Assembly (NCBI RefSeq): GCF_028561275.1
Contig: NZ_JAQQTF010000004.1
Location: forward strand, 186,001 to 250,000
Reading direction: 5' to 3'
Length of the DNA stretch: 64,000 nucleotides
From: Aureisphaera galaxeae
Lineage (GTDB): Bacteria; Bacteroidota; Bacteroidia; Flavobacteriales; Flavobacteriaceae
The translations under genes and the position numbers were made by a program. Shown piece after piece: positions 8,473-16,739 of this stretch (positions within the stretch are counted from its first letter, which is position 1; each line of letters opens with the position of its first letter). Under the pieces are notes generated by a model, which saw only the letters and a list, made by a program, of their open reading frames with translations, had not been told where the DNA came from and did not search any database.

Positions 8473-8805
8473 AGTCACTGGGATAGGGTTTCCATTGGTA
8501 ATCCAACTTCCACCAATCTCGTCGATGTTTACATCCAATTCGTCGCTGGTGTCGATGCTCTTTATATTCACCTTCATTTCATCGTAGGTATCCACACTTT
8601 TTATGTTTACGTTCAATTCGTCGTAGGTGTTAATATCTACAATTCGAACGTCGATAGTTTCTACTGGAGCAGAGAGATTGTTCGTTTCCACATTGTTTTC
8701 GGCAGCATAGGCTTTCGGTACCAACTCTAGGTCTTTGGCTACGTTGAAGGTTAAACATGCGGCAATAATAGTTAATAACGTCTTAGTGTAAAGATCTGTT
8801 TTCAT
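8461..8805 (-). CDS. Small exported protein with three 13-residue repeats
   Basis: This is a 114-residue protein. The N-terminus ('DLYTKTLLTIIAACL') resembles a group of short exported hypothetical proteins from several phyla that begin with a similar YTK..LTIIA segment (from memory). After a possible cleavage at 'AYA', residues 57-95 consist of three tandem 13-residue units built around 'VDTYDEMKVNIKS'. The tail 'GGSWITNGNPIPVTIRQ' ends the protein. The regular alternation of acidic and beta-forming residues suggests a short beta-solenoid or ladder. The function is unknown. Confidence 0.6.
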   Translation of the reverse strand: MKTDLYTKTLLTIIAACLTFNVAKDLELVPKAYAAENNVETNNLSAPVETIDVRIVDINTYDELNVNIKSVDTYDEMKVNIKSIDTSDELDVNIDEIGGSWITNGNPIPVTIRQ

Positions 8806-8837
8806 GTTGAAGAATTTTATGTGATGGAATTAGGGCA

Positions 8838-9938
8838 TCAATTTTCGTTCCGAAAGGTCACTAAACCAATTTCGGAAGCCTTGCCCTTTAGTTTTTGCTT
8901 GCCTAAGGGTTCTCTAACAATGCCCTCTGGAAGGCTTGGGAGTACATTCGAAAAATCTTCTGAAGAAAGAATGGAAACTCCCAATTCGTTGCATTTGGCC
9001 TGTATACGGGCAGCAGTATTGAGAACATCTCCAGAAAATGCAATGTCTCGTTTTATCTGCCCCAATTCGCCTACCATGACCGATCCGAAGTGATACCCAA
9101 CCTTAAACTCAGGAACCACATTGTACTTTTTCATATACCGATCCGCTTTTTTGGCGATAAGCGATTGCATGATGTAAAAACAACTCAATGCATTAGCGTC
9201 TTTTAATCCTTGCTTCATTTTCCAGGTGATGACCACCTCGTCGCCTACATATTGGTAGATTTCCCCACGGGTTCGTACTATAGCAGGACCAATATCCTTA
9301 AAGAAATCCTTTAGCAGATGAAAGTACTTCTCTTCGCCCAAGGTTTCTGCGATTCCCGTGGCGTTTTTAATATCGGCAAACATAAAGATGCGCCGCTCGC
9401 GTTTGGGCTGAAAATACCTTCCCAAGAGATAATCGCGAAACACACCGGGGCCGTACTTGTCATTGATCATTAATACAATGAGCGTACAGAGGACAATGAA
9501 CAACCAAATGATAAAGTTCTTTAGAAAGCGCCAATCACCAAAGATAAAGCCTGCTTCCTCAATGACTTCTTCGTTCCACATGGGAAGTTGAAAATCGACA
9601 CTGGCCAAGTAGGCCGCACCTATAAGACTAATGACGATGGAAGTTGCACAGTAAATGAATACGATAAGCACCAAAGCTTTCCAGAAAGCGTACTTCCGTA
9701 ACCAATATTCCATGAGGTTTACGGTAAGTAGTCCTCCGATCACGCCGGCAGATATGGCCACGACCAAATTGGCAAAGAAGGCCGAGGTAAAATCGTAATC
9801 ACTACTCAGCGCTCCGGCATTGGAAAGTGAAATAAAATCATAGAAAAAGATAAGGTTGGCAATAAGCACCCATGCGATCAAGATCCAAAATGCCCTGTTG
9901 GCATAGAACCGAACCCTTCTATTACTGAAGAAACCCAT
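8838..9938 (-). CDS. Class III adenylate/guanylate cyclase with membrane N-terminus
   Basis: The 366-residue protein has four predicted membrane helices in residues 13-165 and a C-terminal class III cyclase domain. Metal-binding Asp residues are seen in 'FMFADIKNAT' and 'YQYVGDEVVITW'. The 'FSGDVLNTAARI' motif supplies the Asn and Arg of the transition-state pair. It should make a cyclic nucleotide from a purine triphosphate at the cytoplasmic face. The substrate cannot be fixed from the motifs alone. The YdeI-like gene lies 6 bp upstream. Confidence 0.85.
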   Translation of the reverse strand: MGFFSNRRVRFYANRAFWILIAWVLIANLIFFYDFISLSNAGALSSDYDFTSAFFANLVVAISAGVIGGLLTVNLMEYWLRKYAFWKALVLIVFIYCATSIVISLIGAAYLASVDFQLPMWNEEVIEEAGFIFGDWRFLKNFIIWLFIVLCTLIVLMINDKYGPGVFRDYLLGRYFQPKRERRIFMFADIKNATGIAETLGEEKYFHLLKDFFKDIGPAIVRTRGEIYQYVGDEVVITWKMKQGLKDANALSCFYIMQSLIAKKADRYMKKYNVVPEFKVGYHFGSVMVGELGQIKRDIAFSGDVLNTAARIQAKCNELGVSILSSEDFSNVLPSLPEGIVREPLGKQKLKGKASEIGLVTFRNEN

Positions 9939-9944
9939 TCAGGA

Positions 9945-10541
9945 TTAGCAGTTTCTGTATTTGTCGTTTAGACCAATACCGTCCAAAACCATCGGGGTGA
10001 TTTTCTCTAGGCGACTCATTTTGGTGGCCTCCCGTTTGGCTTCGGAAATGTATTCGGCATATTCTCGCTGCTTTCCTGGGGTGAGGTTGCCAAAAGCGGT
10101 TTTAAAGGATGTATTTTTTCCGAATGCTGCTTCCAATTCTGGTGGAATGGTCACTCCTTTTTTACGTTCGGGTTTAATTTCTTTTCCGGCCAGACAATTC
10201 TCTATGGCTTCTTGTACGTAATCCAGTAAGACATCACCCTCTATGGCTTCCCCTTTTTCCATACGCCATTGTCGTAAGCCTTTGGTTTTACCTTCTTGGG
10301 CATTGACCAATTTCTTCTTAAGGTCTTTTAAAAACACCCCTTGGTGAAACCAAACCCCTAAGTGATTCTTAAAAGCGCCAATACCCACTACATTCTTTCC
10401 ATTTAAGGTATAGGTAGGTGCGCCCCATTTAATTTCTTCATTGAGTTCTGTCTTGGCAAGCAAATCCCGCAATTCTTGGATTTCCGAATTCCAATCGGGA
10501 TGTTTCGATATATATTCTTCAATGGTTTTTGAATACTGCAT
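9945..10541 (-). CDS. DUF1801 + YdeI/OmdA-like protein
   Basis: The 198-residue protein has an N-terminal DUF1801 (YdhG-type) domain, seen in 'EEIKWGAPTYTLNGKNVVGI' and 'LGVWFHQG'. Its C-terminal part is YdeI/OmpD-associated: 'IPPELEAAFGKNTSFKTAF' and 'KREYAEYI'-like helices ending 'EATKMSRLEKI'. It is cytoplasmic. The domain pair is common in Bacteroidota, where it is annotated as bacteriocin-protection or YdeI family, but no activity is known. It is one of three OmdA-type proteins in this window. Confidence 0.8.
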   Translation of the reverse strand: MQYSKTIEEYISKHPDWNSEIQELRDLLAKTELNEEIKWGAPTYTLNGKNVVGIGAFKNHLGVWFHQGVFLKDLKKKLVNAQEGKTKGLRQWRMEKGEAIEGDVLLDYVQEAIENCLAGKEIKPERKKGVTIPPELEAAFGKNTSFKTAFGNLTPGKQREYAEYISEAKREATKMSRLEKITPMVLDGIGLNDKYRNC

Positions 10542-10670
10542 GGTTGTAGGGTATAGGTGTTTTATAAAAGCTAAATATAACTATTTACATTGGGTTCTAT
10601 TAAAAAGGAATAGGGTCCTGGGTTAAAAATACTTTAAACATTTCACCCAAAGAAGTATGTAAACTAAAAA

Positions 10671-10688
10671 CTCCCGCCGAAGCGGGAG
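10671..10688 (-). terminator. Rho-independent terminator of the 10718-11215 gene
   Basis: A perfect hairpin, CTCCCGC-CGAA-GCGGGAG, is followed on the minus strand by TTTTTAGTTT. It lies 30 bp after the stop of the hypothetical exported protein. Confidence 0.85.
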
Positions 10689-10717
10689 CATGAAGGTTTG
10701 TTTAAAAGTTCTTACCA

Positions 10718-11215
10718 CTAATAATAGCGACAGTACCCATTGATTACGATACCGCAAATTACTCCAGAATTGAACTGACTGCAGAAACCGTTAGGGAAAG
10801 GGAAAGTACCTTCCCTGCACGCTTGAGCTCCTTTGCTAATGGCTTCCATAGTGTCGGCATTCATTTCAATGTAGTTGTACTCATTGTTAGACACTTCTTC
10901 GGCCGTAGTCTTAAAGTACTCAACTACGGTATCTCCATTGGGGTTGATTCCGTGAACGGCATAGTAATAACCGTTTGTGTCATTAAAATGAACATCTACT
11001 TTCATGACATCGGCTAGGAATGTATGAAATTGCGTTTCGAACCGATTCTCCAAAGCGTCATTGTTAAGTGAGCATAGAAAATCTTTTGCGAAAACGCTTA
11101 CATACTCGGTGGCCGGATCTTCTGGGATTTCGAAGTCATTGCGATTGTCGATCGAGAAACTTACAATGGTTAAGGCAAGTAAACAGACGGCAAATAAATA
11201 AATGAATTTTTTCAT
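10718..11215 (-). CDS. Hypothetical exported protein
   Basis: This is a 165-residue protein with a clear signal peptide ('LFAVCLLALTIVSFS'). The mature part contains six cysteines, four of them clustered in the last 40 residues ('ACREGTFPFPNGFC', 'VICGIVINGYC'), which would form disulfides in the periplasm or outside. No family is recognised. It is monocistronic, with a strong terminator just downstream. Confidence 0.65.
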   Translation of the reverse strand: MKKFIYLFAVCLLALTIVSFSIDNRNDFEIPEDPATEYVSVFAKDFLCSLNNDALENRFETQFHTFLADVMKVDVHFNDTNGYYYAVHGINPNGDTVVEYFKTTAEEVSNNEYNYIEMNADTMEAISKGAQACREGTFPFPNGFCSQFNSGVICGIVINGYCRYY

Positions 11216-11389
11216 GATGGATAAAATTTTTTGTAGGGTTAATAATAGTATGAAGTTATTGATTCTTAGCTAATAAAGATTGAGGTTTGACCAGAAATAA
11301 AGAACAATTAAACAGTAGGAAAAGTAGCGATACATGGGCAGTTCGAGCCTAATGGATTATTTAAAATGGGATACCTTATCTTGGTTTTT

Positions 11390-11427
11390 ACAATTCATCC
11401 ATGGAAAACTACAATTCAGCAAGATTC
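11390..11427 (+). promoter_or_regulatory. Predicted LytTR operator upstream of TonB receptor
   Basis: ACAATTCA occurs at 11390-11397 and again exactly 21 bp later at 11411-11418, a perfect 8-bp direct repeat. A third degenerate half (AAGATTC, 11421-11427) follows 10 bp on. A -7-like element (CATCTTTG) lies at 11454-11461. The same arrangement recurs at 13666 and 16319. LytTR regulators such as AgrA are known to bind 9-bp direct repeats about 21-22 bp apart. Confidence 0.65.
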
Positions 11428-11486
11428 ATATAATGGATGTAACGGAACCATTGCATCTTTGACCTATGAAACAAATAGCTCGAAAA

Positions 11487-13661
11487 ATGAAACCCGCCAA
11501 AAAAACAACCATTACCTTCTTACTATTTTTATTATTGTCCACCTTTTCTTTTGGGGTGTATGCCCAATCTGAAATCTCGGGGACCGTACTTCAGAAAAAT
11601 GGAACCCCCGTTCTGGGAGCCAATGTATACCTTGATGGAACCTACGATGGAGCCTCCACCGATGCCAATGGAAAATTTTCGTTCACAACCGAGGAAACTG
11701 GGGTGCAGACCTTGGTCATCTCCTATGTTACCTACGAAACCTTTATGATGGCTGCCGATGTGAGTCAGCTTAAGAACGTGTCCATTACCCTTAAGGAAGA
11801 TGTGAATTCCTTGGATACCGTTGTGATCTCTGCTGGTACCTTTGAAGCGGGTGACAATAGTAAAGTATCTGTGTTGAAGCCTTTAGATGTGGTTACCACG
11901 GCCAGTGCTCTGGGGGATTTTGTAGGTGCTTTGCAGACGCTACCAGGAACTACAACGGTAGCTGAAGATGGACGTCTTTTTGTACGTGGTGGAGATGCTG
12001 GGGAAACCCAAATCTTTATCGATGGGATTCGAGTATTTACACCCTATACACCCACCACCAATAATATACCGACGCGAGGAAGATATAGCCCATTCCTATT
12101 CGATGGAATTACCTTCTCTACAGGAGGATACTCTGCCGAGTATGGACAAGCACTTTCTTCCGTATTATTATTGAATACCATAGACGAACCCGACCAGGAA
12201 AAGACAGATATTGGTGCGATGAGTGTAGGAGCTTCTTTAGGAAATACCCAAAAATGGGAGAAAAGTTCTTTGAGTTTTAATGGGACCTATATCAACTTGG
12301 CACCTTACATTGCTGCCTTTCCCGATAGAAACGACTGGGAGAAACCTTTTGAAGGGTATGCCGGGGAGACCGTGTTTCGAAGAAAATTTGATAAGGGATT
12401 ATTGAAGTGGTATGCCGCTTTCGATGGCACCAACTTTGAATTGACCCAAGAAGATATCAATTTAGAGGACGGACTTAATTTCAAACTGAACAACAACAAC
12501 TTCTACACCAATGCCAGTTACAGTGGTGATTTAGGGGAAAGCTGGAAAATTCGTGGAGGAGGAAGCTTTACCTACAGCAAAAATGATATCGGAATTATAG
12601 ATAGCGATATCGACAATACCGAAAAGTCGTTTCACTTAAAACTGAAATTGCGCAAGCGTTTTAGCAATCGATTCAAATTGAGCGTAGGTGCTGAGCAGTT
12701 CTTCACGGACTTCGATGAGGATTTTCAAAATCCTTTTGCACAGGCCAACTACGGATTTAATAATGATATTTCAGCTGTATTTGCAGAGGGGGATATCATT
12801 TTCTCCAAGAAATTTGCCATGAAGCTTGGGGTTCGTGGGGAGTACAGTGCTTTATTCGATGATGCAACGATTTCTCCAAGAGCTTCTATTGCCTACAAGA
12901 CAGGGAAGTCCAGCCAGATATCTTTGGCCTATGGGGATTTCTATCAGCAACCCTTTAATGATATCCTAAAATTTCAACAGGATTTAGAATCGCAAAAGAC
13001 ACAGCATTATATCCTAAACTATCAGTACTCAGCCAAAAACCGCATATTCCGTGCAGAAGCCTATCGAAAAGAATATAGTAGTCTCATTACCTATGATACG
13101 CAAGATCCCACCTTCGACAGTAATTACGGAAATGGTGGTGACGGATATGCACAGGGAATCGATGTTTTCTGGAGGGATAACAATTCCATCAAGAACGTGG
13201 ATTACTGGATAAGCTACTCGTTTTTGGATAGTGAGCGAAAGTTCAACAACTATCCGGAAAGAACCCGACCTCCCTTTGCCAATACGCATAATCTTTCGGT
13301 AGTGGCCAAATGGTTCATTAGCGATTGGAAGAGTCAGATAGGGTTTAGCCATCAATACGGAAGTGGTCGTTCCTATACCAATCCCAATATCCCAGGATTT
13401 TTGCAAGAGCAGACCCGTGACTACAATAGTACGAGTGTAAACTGGGCCTACCTTATTTCGCAACAGAAGATCTTGTACTTCTCTGTGAACAATGTATTCG
13501 GATTCAACAACATTAACGGATATCAATATGCAAGTACTGCCGATGTGAATGGAAACTTCAACAGAAGAGCGTTGTTGCCGGCAGCAGATCAGTTTTTCTT
13601 CGTCGGATTCTTCATGACGATAAGTGAAGATGGAACCGACAATCAGCTGGATAATCTATAG
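11487..13661 (+). CDS. TonB-dependent receptor with carboxypeptidase-like N-domain
   Basis: The protein has 724 residues from this start. A signal peptide ending 'GVYAQ' is followed by a CarboxypepD_reg-like domain ('ISGTVLQKNGTPVLGANVYL'), a plug with 'GGDAGETQIFIDGIRVF', and a 22-strand-type barrel to the C-terminus ('FFFVGFFMTISEDG'). An in-frame ATG at 11466 is possible. The start at 11487 is preferred because it gives a cleaner signal and lies 59 bp from the operator, matching 59 and 60 bp at the two sister sites. It probably imports or senses a ligand for the LytS/LytTR system encoded downstream. Confidence 0.85.
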   Translation: MKPAKKTTITFLLFLLLSTFSFGVYAQSEISGTVLQKNGTPVLGANVYLDGTYDGASTDANGKFSFTTEETGVQTLVISYVTYETFMMAADVSQLKNVSITLKEDVNSLDTVVISAGTFEAGDNSKVSVLKPLDVVTTASALGDFVGALQTLPGTTTVAEDGRLFVRGGDAGETQIFIDGIRVFTPYTPTTNNIPTRGRYSPFLFDGITFSTGGYSAEYGQALSSVLLLNTIDEPDQEKTDIGAMSVGASLGNTQKWEKSSLSFNGTYINLAPYIAAFPDRNDWEKPFEGYAGETVFRRKFDKGLLKWYAAFDGTNFELTQEDINLEDGLNFKLNNNNFYTNASYSGDLGESWKIRGGGSFTYSKNDIGIIDSDIDNTEKSFHLKLKLRKRFSNRFKLSVGAEQFFTDFDEDFQNPFAQANYGFNNDISAVFAEGDIIFSKKFAMKLGVRGEYSALFDDATISPRASIAYKTGKSSQISLAYGDFYQQPFNDILKFQQDLESQKTQHYILNYQYSAKNRIFRAEAYRKEYSSLITYDTQDPTFDSNYGNGGDGYAQGIDVFWRDNNSIKNVDYWISYSFLDSERKFNNYPERTRPPFANTHNLSVVAKWFISDWKSQIGFSHQYGSGRSYTNPNIPGFLQEQTRDYNSTSVNWAYLISQQKILYFSVNNVFGFNNINGYQYASTADVNGNFNRRALLPAADQFFFVGFFMTISEDGTDNQLDNL

Positions 13662-13665
13662 GATT

Positions 13666-13703
13666 ACAATTCAGTCTCGATTTTCTACAGTTCGGTAGGA
13701 TTC
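13666..13703 (+). promoter_or_regulatory. Predicted LytTR operator upstream of DUF2141 gene
   Basis: ACAATTCA (13666-13673) and ACAGTTCG (13687-13694) are direct half-sites 21 bp apart, with a third half (AGGATTC) at 13697-13703. A -33-like TTTTC (13704-13708) and a -7 element GAATTTTG (13728-13735) follow directly, so a bound activator would touch RNA polymerase. The site is 59 bp from the start at 13763. Confidence 0.65.
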
Positions 13704-13762
13704 TTTTCAAAGATTGCCCATTTCAGTAGAATTTTGAATCACTAACTCAAAAGAACAACACA

Positions 13763-14176
13763 ATGCATACCGTACTAACTTTTCTAGCTTTACTGATCGC
13801 CGGGATGGTGGCACAAGCACAGAATACGATAGAAGTGACCATAACCAAGTTTAAAAACAACGATGGAAGCGTAAGGGTAGGTCTTTACGATGATAAGGGA
13901 AAATGGTTGGATAATACCTACAAATCGCTTTCCTCAACCATTGAGAACCAAGAAGCCACCGTAATCTTTACCGATGTGCCCGATGGTGTCTACGCTATTT
14001 CCTGTTACCACGATAAAGATGATAATGGCCAACTGAATATGTTCATGGGGACTTTTCCATCAGAACCTTATGGCTGTTCCAACGGAGCTCGTGGATTTTT
14101 CGGTCCGCCCACATGGGAGGATGCCCATTTTGAGGTAAATGATCAGGAAACCCGTAAACTCGATATACGATTATAA
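13763..14176 (+). CDS. DUF2141 domain-containing exported protein
   Basis: This is a 137-residue protein with a signal peptide ending 'MVAQAQ'. The mature part fits DUF2141: 'GSVRVGLYDDKGKW', 'FTDVPDGVYAISCYHDKDDN' and 'YGCSNGARGFFGPPTWEDA'. The DKDDN(G) loop resembles a calcium-binding turn. DUF2141 proteins are small periplasmic beta-sandwiches, frequent in Bacteroidota near TonB receptors and sensor kinases. Here the gene starts the second transcription unit of the LytTR island. Confidence 0.85.
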   Translation: MHTVLTFLALLIAGMVAQAQNTIEVTITKFKNNDGSVRVGLYDDKGKWLDNTYKSLSSTIENQEATVIFTDVPDGVYAISCYHDKDDNGQLNMFMGTFPSEPYGCSNGARGFFGPPTWEDAHFEVNDQETRKLDIRL

Positions 14177-14194
14177 CCGCAACATCTAGAAATC

Positions 14195-14308
14195 ATGTTA
14201 GGGATTATTTTACGATTATTGGGGAGAAACAAGTCCATTAAAGTGCTTACACTGGTATTTACAACACTGTTGATAATGGGCATAGGAATACAAGTCTTTT
14301 TGTCTTAA
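14195..14308 (+). CDS. 37-residue single-helix membrane peptide
   Basis: An ATG-initiated frame of 37 codons lies between the DUF2141 and TPR-like genes on the same strand. The product begins 'MLGIILRLLGRNKSIKVLTL' and continues as a hydrophobic helix ending 'IQVFLS', giving a positively charged N-side and one membrane span. Its place in an operon with a sensor kinase suggests a small accessory membrane protein. No homologue is recognised, and without conservation data it could be fortuitous. Confidence 0.45.
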   Translation: MLGIILRLLGRNKSIKVLTLVFTTLLIMGIGIQVFLS

Positions 14309-14344
14309 TTACTATATAAACGCTAAATAACTTAAATTGTCATC

Positions 14345-14974
14345 ATGAAAAAATTACTTCTTATTACCGTTGCACTATTGTCCATTAATGCTTTCGGGCA
14401 AGGCAAATACGAAAAAGGAATGATGAAGGCTTTCGATCTTTGGAAAAACGGAAAGTCTTCGGAAGCCTCTAATTTGTTCGAAAGAATTGCACAAGCAGAG
14501 CAGGATAACTGGTTGCCGCCTTTTTACGTGGCCCAAGTGAATATCTTCAATAGTTTCAACGAAAAGGATGAGGAAGTACTAACAGCTCAATTAAAGAAAG
14601 CACAAGACTTCCTGAACGATGCCAAGGCCATTTCTAAGGACAATCCAGAGATTTTGGTTGCACAAGCACAATTGTATACGGCTTGGGTGGCTTTCGATGG
14701 ACAACGTTTCGGAATGACCTACGCGCCTAAGATCGCTCAACTGTATGAGGAAGCCTATAAATTAGAGCCGGGGAACCCACGTGTTGCCTTCGGTAAGGTG
14801 GAATGGGATTTGGGAACAGCCCGATTCTTCGGTCAGGATACATCTACCTTCTGTGAAGATTTAGCGTCTGCTGTTGCTTTGTTCGAAACCTACGAGCCCA
14901 AAGGAGAGTTTCATCCAAGGGGTGGAGGCGATTATGCCAAGCAATCGCTAGAACAGAATTGTAAAAAAGAATAA
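14345..14974 (+). CDS. Exported TPR-like protein of the LytS/LytTR island
   Basis: The 209-residue protein has a signal peptide ending 'NAFGQ'. The mature part is an array of TPR-like helical pairs ('AFDLWKNGKSSEASNLFERI', 'LYTAWVAFDGQ', 'LYEEAYKLEPGNPRVAFGK'). A C-terminal Cys pair (in 'STFCEDL' and 'EQNCKKE') could form a disulfide. It sits 9 bp before the histidine kinase gene and probably acts in the periplasm as a partner of the receptor or the kinase. This is inferred from context. Confidence 0.75.
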   Translation: MKKLLLITVALLSINAFGQGKYEKGMMKAFDLWKNGKSSEASNLFERIAQAEQDNWLPPFYVAQVNIFNSFNEKDEEVLTAQLKKAQDFLNDAKAISKDNPEILVAQAQLYTAWVAFDGQRFGMTYAPKIAQLYEEAYKLEPGNPRVAFGKVEWDLGTARFFGQDTSTFCEDLASAVALFETYEPKGEFHPRGGGDYAKQSLEQNCKKE

Positions 14975-14983
14975 ATTAAGCAG

Positions 14984-16309
14984 ATGAAATTTCTGAAAGA
15001 ATTTGGCAAAGCCTTTTCCATTGGTGTCCTTGTCTTTTTAGTCATAGGGCTCATCCAATATTTGAATGGTAATGTGATAGAGAAGGACCGCTTGTTAAAG
15101 TACTTTGTGTACAATCAATTGTATTCCGTAGTGCTTTATATGGTCAATATCTACTTCTTTCAGTTTTTATGGAAAAGATACGGGCCTCGTTTATTTACAC
15201 GAAGAATATTTGTTAGGGGCGCATTTGGGGTATCGCTAGTCACTATAGTGGCTTTGGTCTTTCTTGAGATTGTAACCTCCATTCTTATCGAAGGGCATAC
15301 ATTGTCAAGCTTCATAGAGCACCAGAGTGTTCAGTCCTACTATCCTGGCTTTACCATATCTATGGTAATTACTGCCATATTTTATACGGTATTCTATTAC
15401 CGCCATAAGCAGGAACATAAGGTAAAGGAGCAAAAGATCATTGCGAAAACGGCTTCTGCCCAGTTCGACGCCTTAAAGAATCAATTAGATCCGCATTTTC
15501 TATTCAATAGTCTCAATGTGCTTACAAGTCTTATTGAAGAGAATCCGGTGGCGGCAACGAAGTTCACCACTTCCCTTTCTAAAGTGTACCGCTACGTGCT
15601 GGAGCAGAAGAACAAGGAGCTTGTGACGGTAGAGGAGGAGCTGAAATTTGCCAAAATCTATATGTCGTTGATTAAGATGCGATTCGAAGACAGCATTGTC
15701 TTTACCATTCCCGAAAATATAAACAACCCTGAAGCGAAAGTGGTGCCACTTTCGCTTCAGTTGTTGCTGGAAAATGCGGTGAAACACAATATGGTAACCC
15801 CTTCGCGAAAACTACACATTTCCATTGTTGAAGAGAACGGCAATTTGGTGGTGAGGAATAACGTTCAGCCCAAGAAAGTAGTGAAAGAAAGCAGTGGAGT
15901 GGGACTTCAGAACATTCGACAGCGTTATTATCTGATCACAGATCGCCCGGTAGATATTAAAGACGACGGGCGGCAGTTTTCGGTGGCCATTCCCTTGCTC
16001 ACCCAAAATGTTTCAAGAGCTAAAGAGACTCAGGATACTTACATTTCAGCAAAGAAATACGATCGGGCCAAGAAGAAGGTGGAAGAACTAAAAGGGTTCT
16101 ATATCCACTTCGGAATTTACTGCATTATGGTTCCGGTATTCATATATCTTAATGTGATAAGCACAGGTTTCCCTTGGGCGCTATTTCCTATTATTGGATG
16201 GGGTGCTGGGGTAGGAGGCCATGCAATGGAGGTCTTTGGTTACAACCCACTCCTTGGGAAAAACTGGGAGGAACGTAAGATTAAGGAGCTCATGGATAAG
16301 GATCGGTAA
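14984..16309 (+). CDS. LytS-type histidine kinase with C-terminal 2TM domain
   Basis: The 441-residue protein has four N-terminal membrane helices (about 10-30, 45-62, 78-100, 118-136) and a His_kinase (PF06580) core with 'QLDPHFLFN', where H171 is the phosphorylated residue. The ATPase domain has the N-box 'LLLENAVKHN' near residue 264 and 'GVGLQNIRQRY'. Residues 355-441 form a 2TM domain of two helices ending 'NWEERKIKELM'. The same domain is repeated in the next four genes, so the kinase may assemble with them through this module. Confidence 0.88.
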   Translation: MKFLKEFGKAFSIGVLVFLVIGLIQYLNGNVIEKDRLLKYFVYNQLYSVVLYMVNIYFFQFLWKRYGPRLFTRRIFVRGAFGVSLVTIVALVFLEIVTSILIEGHTLSSFIEHQSVQSYYPGFTISMVITAIFYTVFYYRHKQEHKVKEQKIIAKTASAQFDALKNQLDPHFLFNSLNVLTSLIEENPVAATKFTTSLSKVYRYVLEQKNKELVTVEEELKFAKIYMSLIKMRFEDSIVFTIPENINNPEAKVVPLSLQLLLENAVKHNMVTPSRKLHISIVEENGNLVVRNNVQPKKVVKESSGVGLQNIRQRYYLITDRPVDIKDDGRQFSVAIPLLTQNVSRAKETQDTYISAKKYDRAKKKVEELKGFYIHFGIYCIMVPVFIYLNVISTGFPWALFPIIGWGAGVGGHAMEVFGYNPLLGKNWEERKIKELMDKDR

Positions 16310-16318
16310 TCCGTTTAT

Positions 16319-16356
16319 ACGATTCATCCCAAACATTCTACAGTTGGGTCCAATTC
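16319..16356 (+). promoter_or_regulatory. Predicted LytTR operator upstream of the 2TM array
   Basis: ACGATTCA (16319-16326) and ACAGTTGG (16340-16347) are half-sites 21 bp apart, with a third half CCAATTC at 16350-16356. A -7-like TACTTTTA lies at 16382-16389, in the same relative place as at the two sister sites. The site is 60 bp from the ATG at 16417. It overlaps only the few bases after the kinase stop, so the 2TM/regulator genes can be transcribed separately from the kinase. Confidence 0.65.
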
Positions 16357-16388
16357 ATTGTTACGAAACCACCTTTCAGACTACTTTT

Positions 16389-16411
16389 ATAGTGTAATTA
16401 TTAAACACTAT
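16389..16411. promoter_or_regulatory. 7-bp dyad just upstream of first 2TM gene
   Basis: ATAGTGT and ACACTAT are perfect inverted arms separated by nine A/T bases, ending 5 bp before the ATG at 16417 and next to the predicted -7 element. It could be a repressor operator or an mRNA leader hairpin covering the start. Confidence 0.4.
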
Positions 16412-16416
16412 TAATC

Positions 16417-16716
16417 ATGAAACTTTTAGAAAATAGCGAACAAGAACGTTACCTCCGAGCCAAGAAACAGGTAGAAGAAATGAAAGGCTTTTATATGCAT
16501 CTTACCATTTACCTCATTTTTGTGTTTATCTTTATTTGGATAAACGTGAGAACCACTTCATTTCCTTGGGCCATTTTCCCAATTACAGGTTGGGGATTGG
16601 GGATATTGGGCCATGCTGCTCATACCTTTAACTTCTTTCCATTTTTAGGAAGGGACTGGGAGCAAAGAAAGATCAAGGAGATCATGGAGAAGGAAAAGTC
16701 TTCAATGAAATGGTAG
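16417..16716 (+). CDS. 2TM domain-containing protein 1
   Basis: This 99-residue protein consists almost entirely of one 2TM domain (PF13239 type). An N-terminal amphipathic helix ('RYLRAKKQVEEMKGFYMH') is followed by two membrane helices (about 28-45 and 53-72) and a cytoplasmic end 'DWEQRKIKEIMEKE'. It is close in sequence to the C-terminal domain of the preceding kinase, sharing the 'FPWAxFPIxGWG' segment. It starts the four-gene 2TM array. Confidence 0.85.
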   Translation: MKLLENSEQERYLRAKKQVEEMKGFYMHLTIYLIFVFIFIWINVRTTSFPWAIFPITGWGLGILGHAAHTFNFFPFLGRDWEQRKIKEIMEKEKSSMKW

Positions 16717-16739
16717 ATCAATTAAAAAACAACTTCGTC

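Noticed and set aside
11366-11572. Short + strand frame covering the operator and start of the TonB receptor
   Set aside because: It covers regulatory DNA, overlaps the receptor start in another frame and shows no protein-like features.
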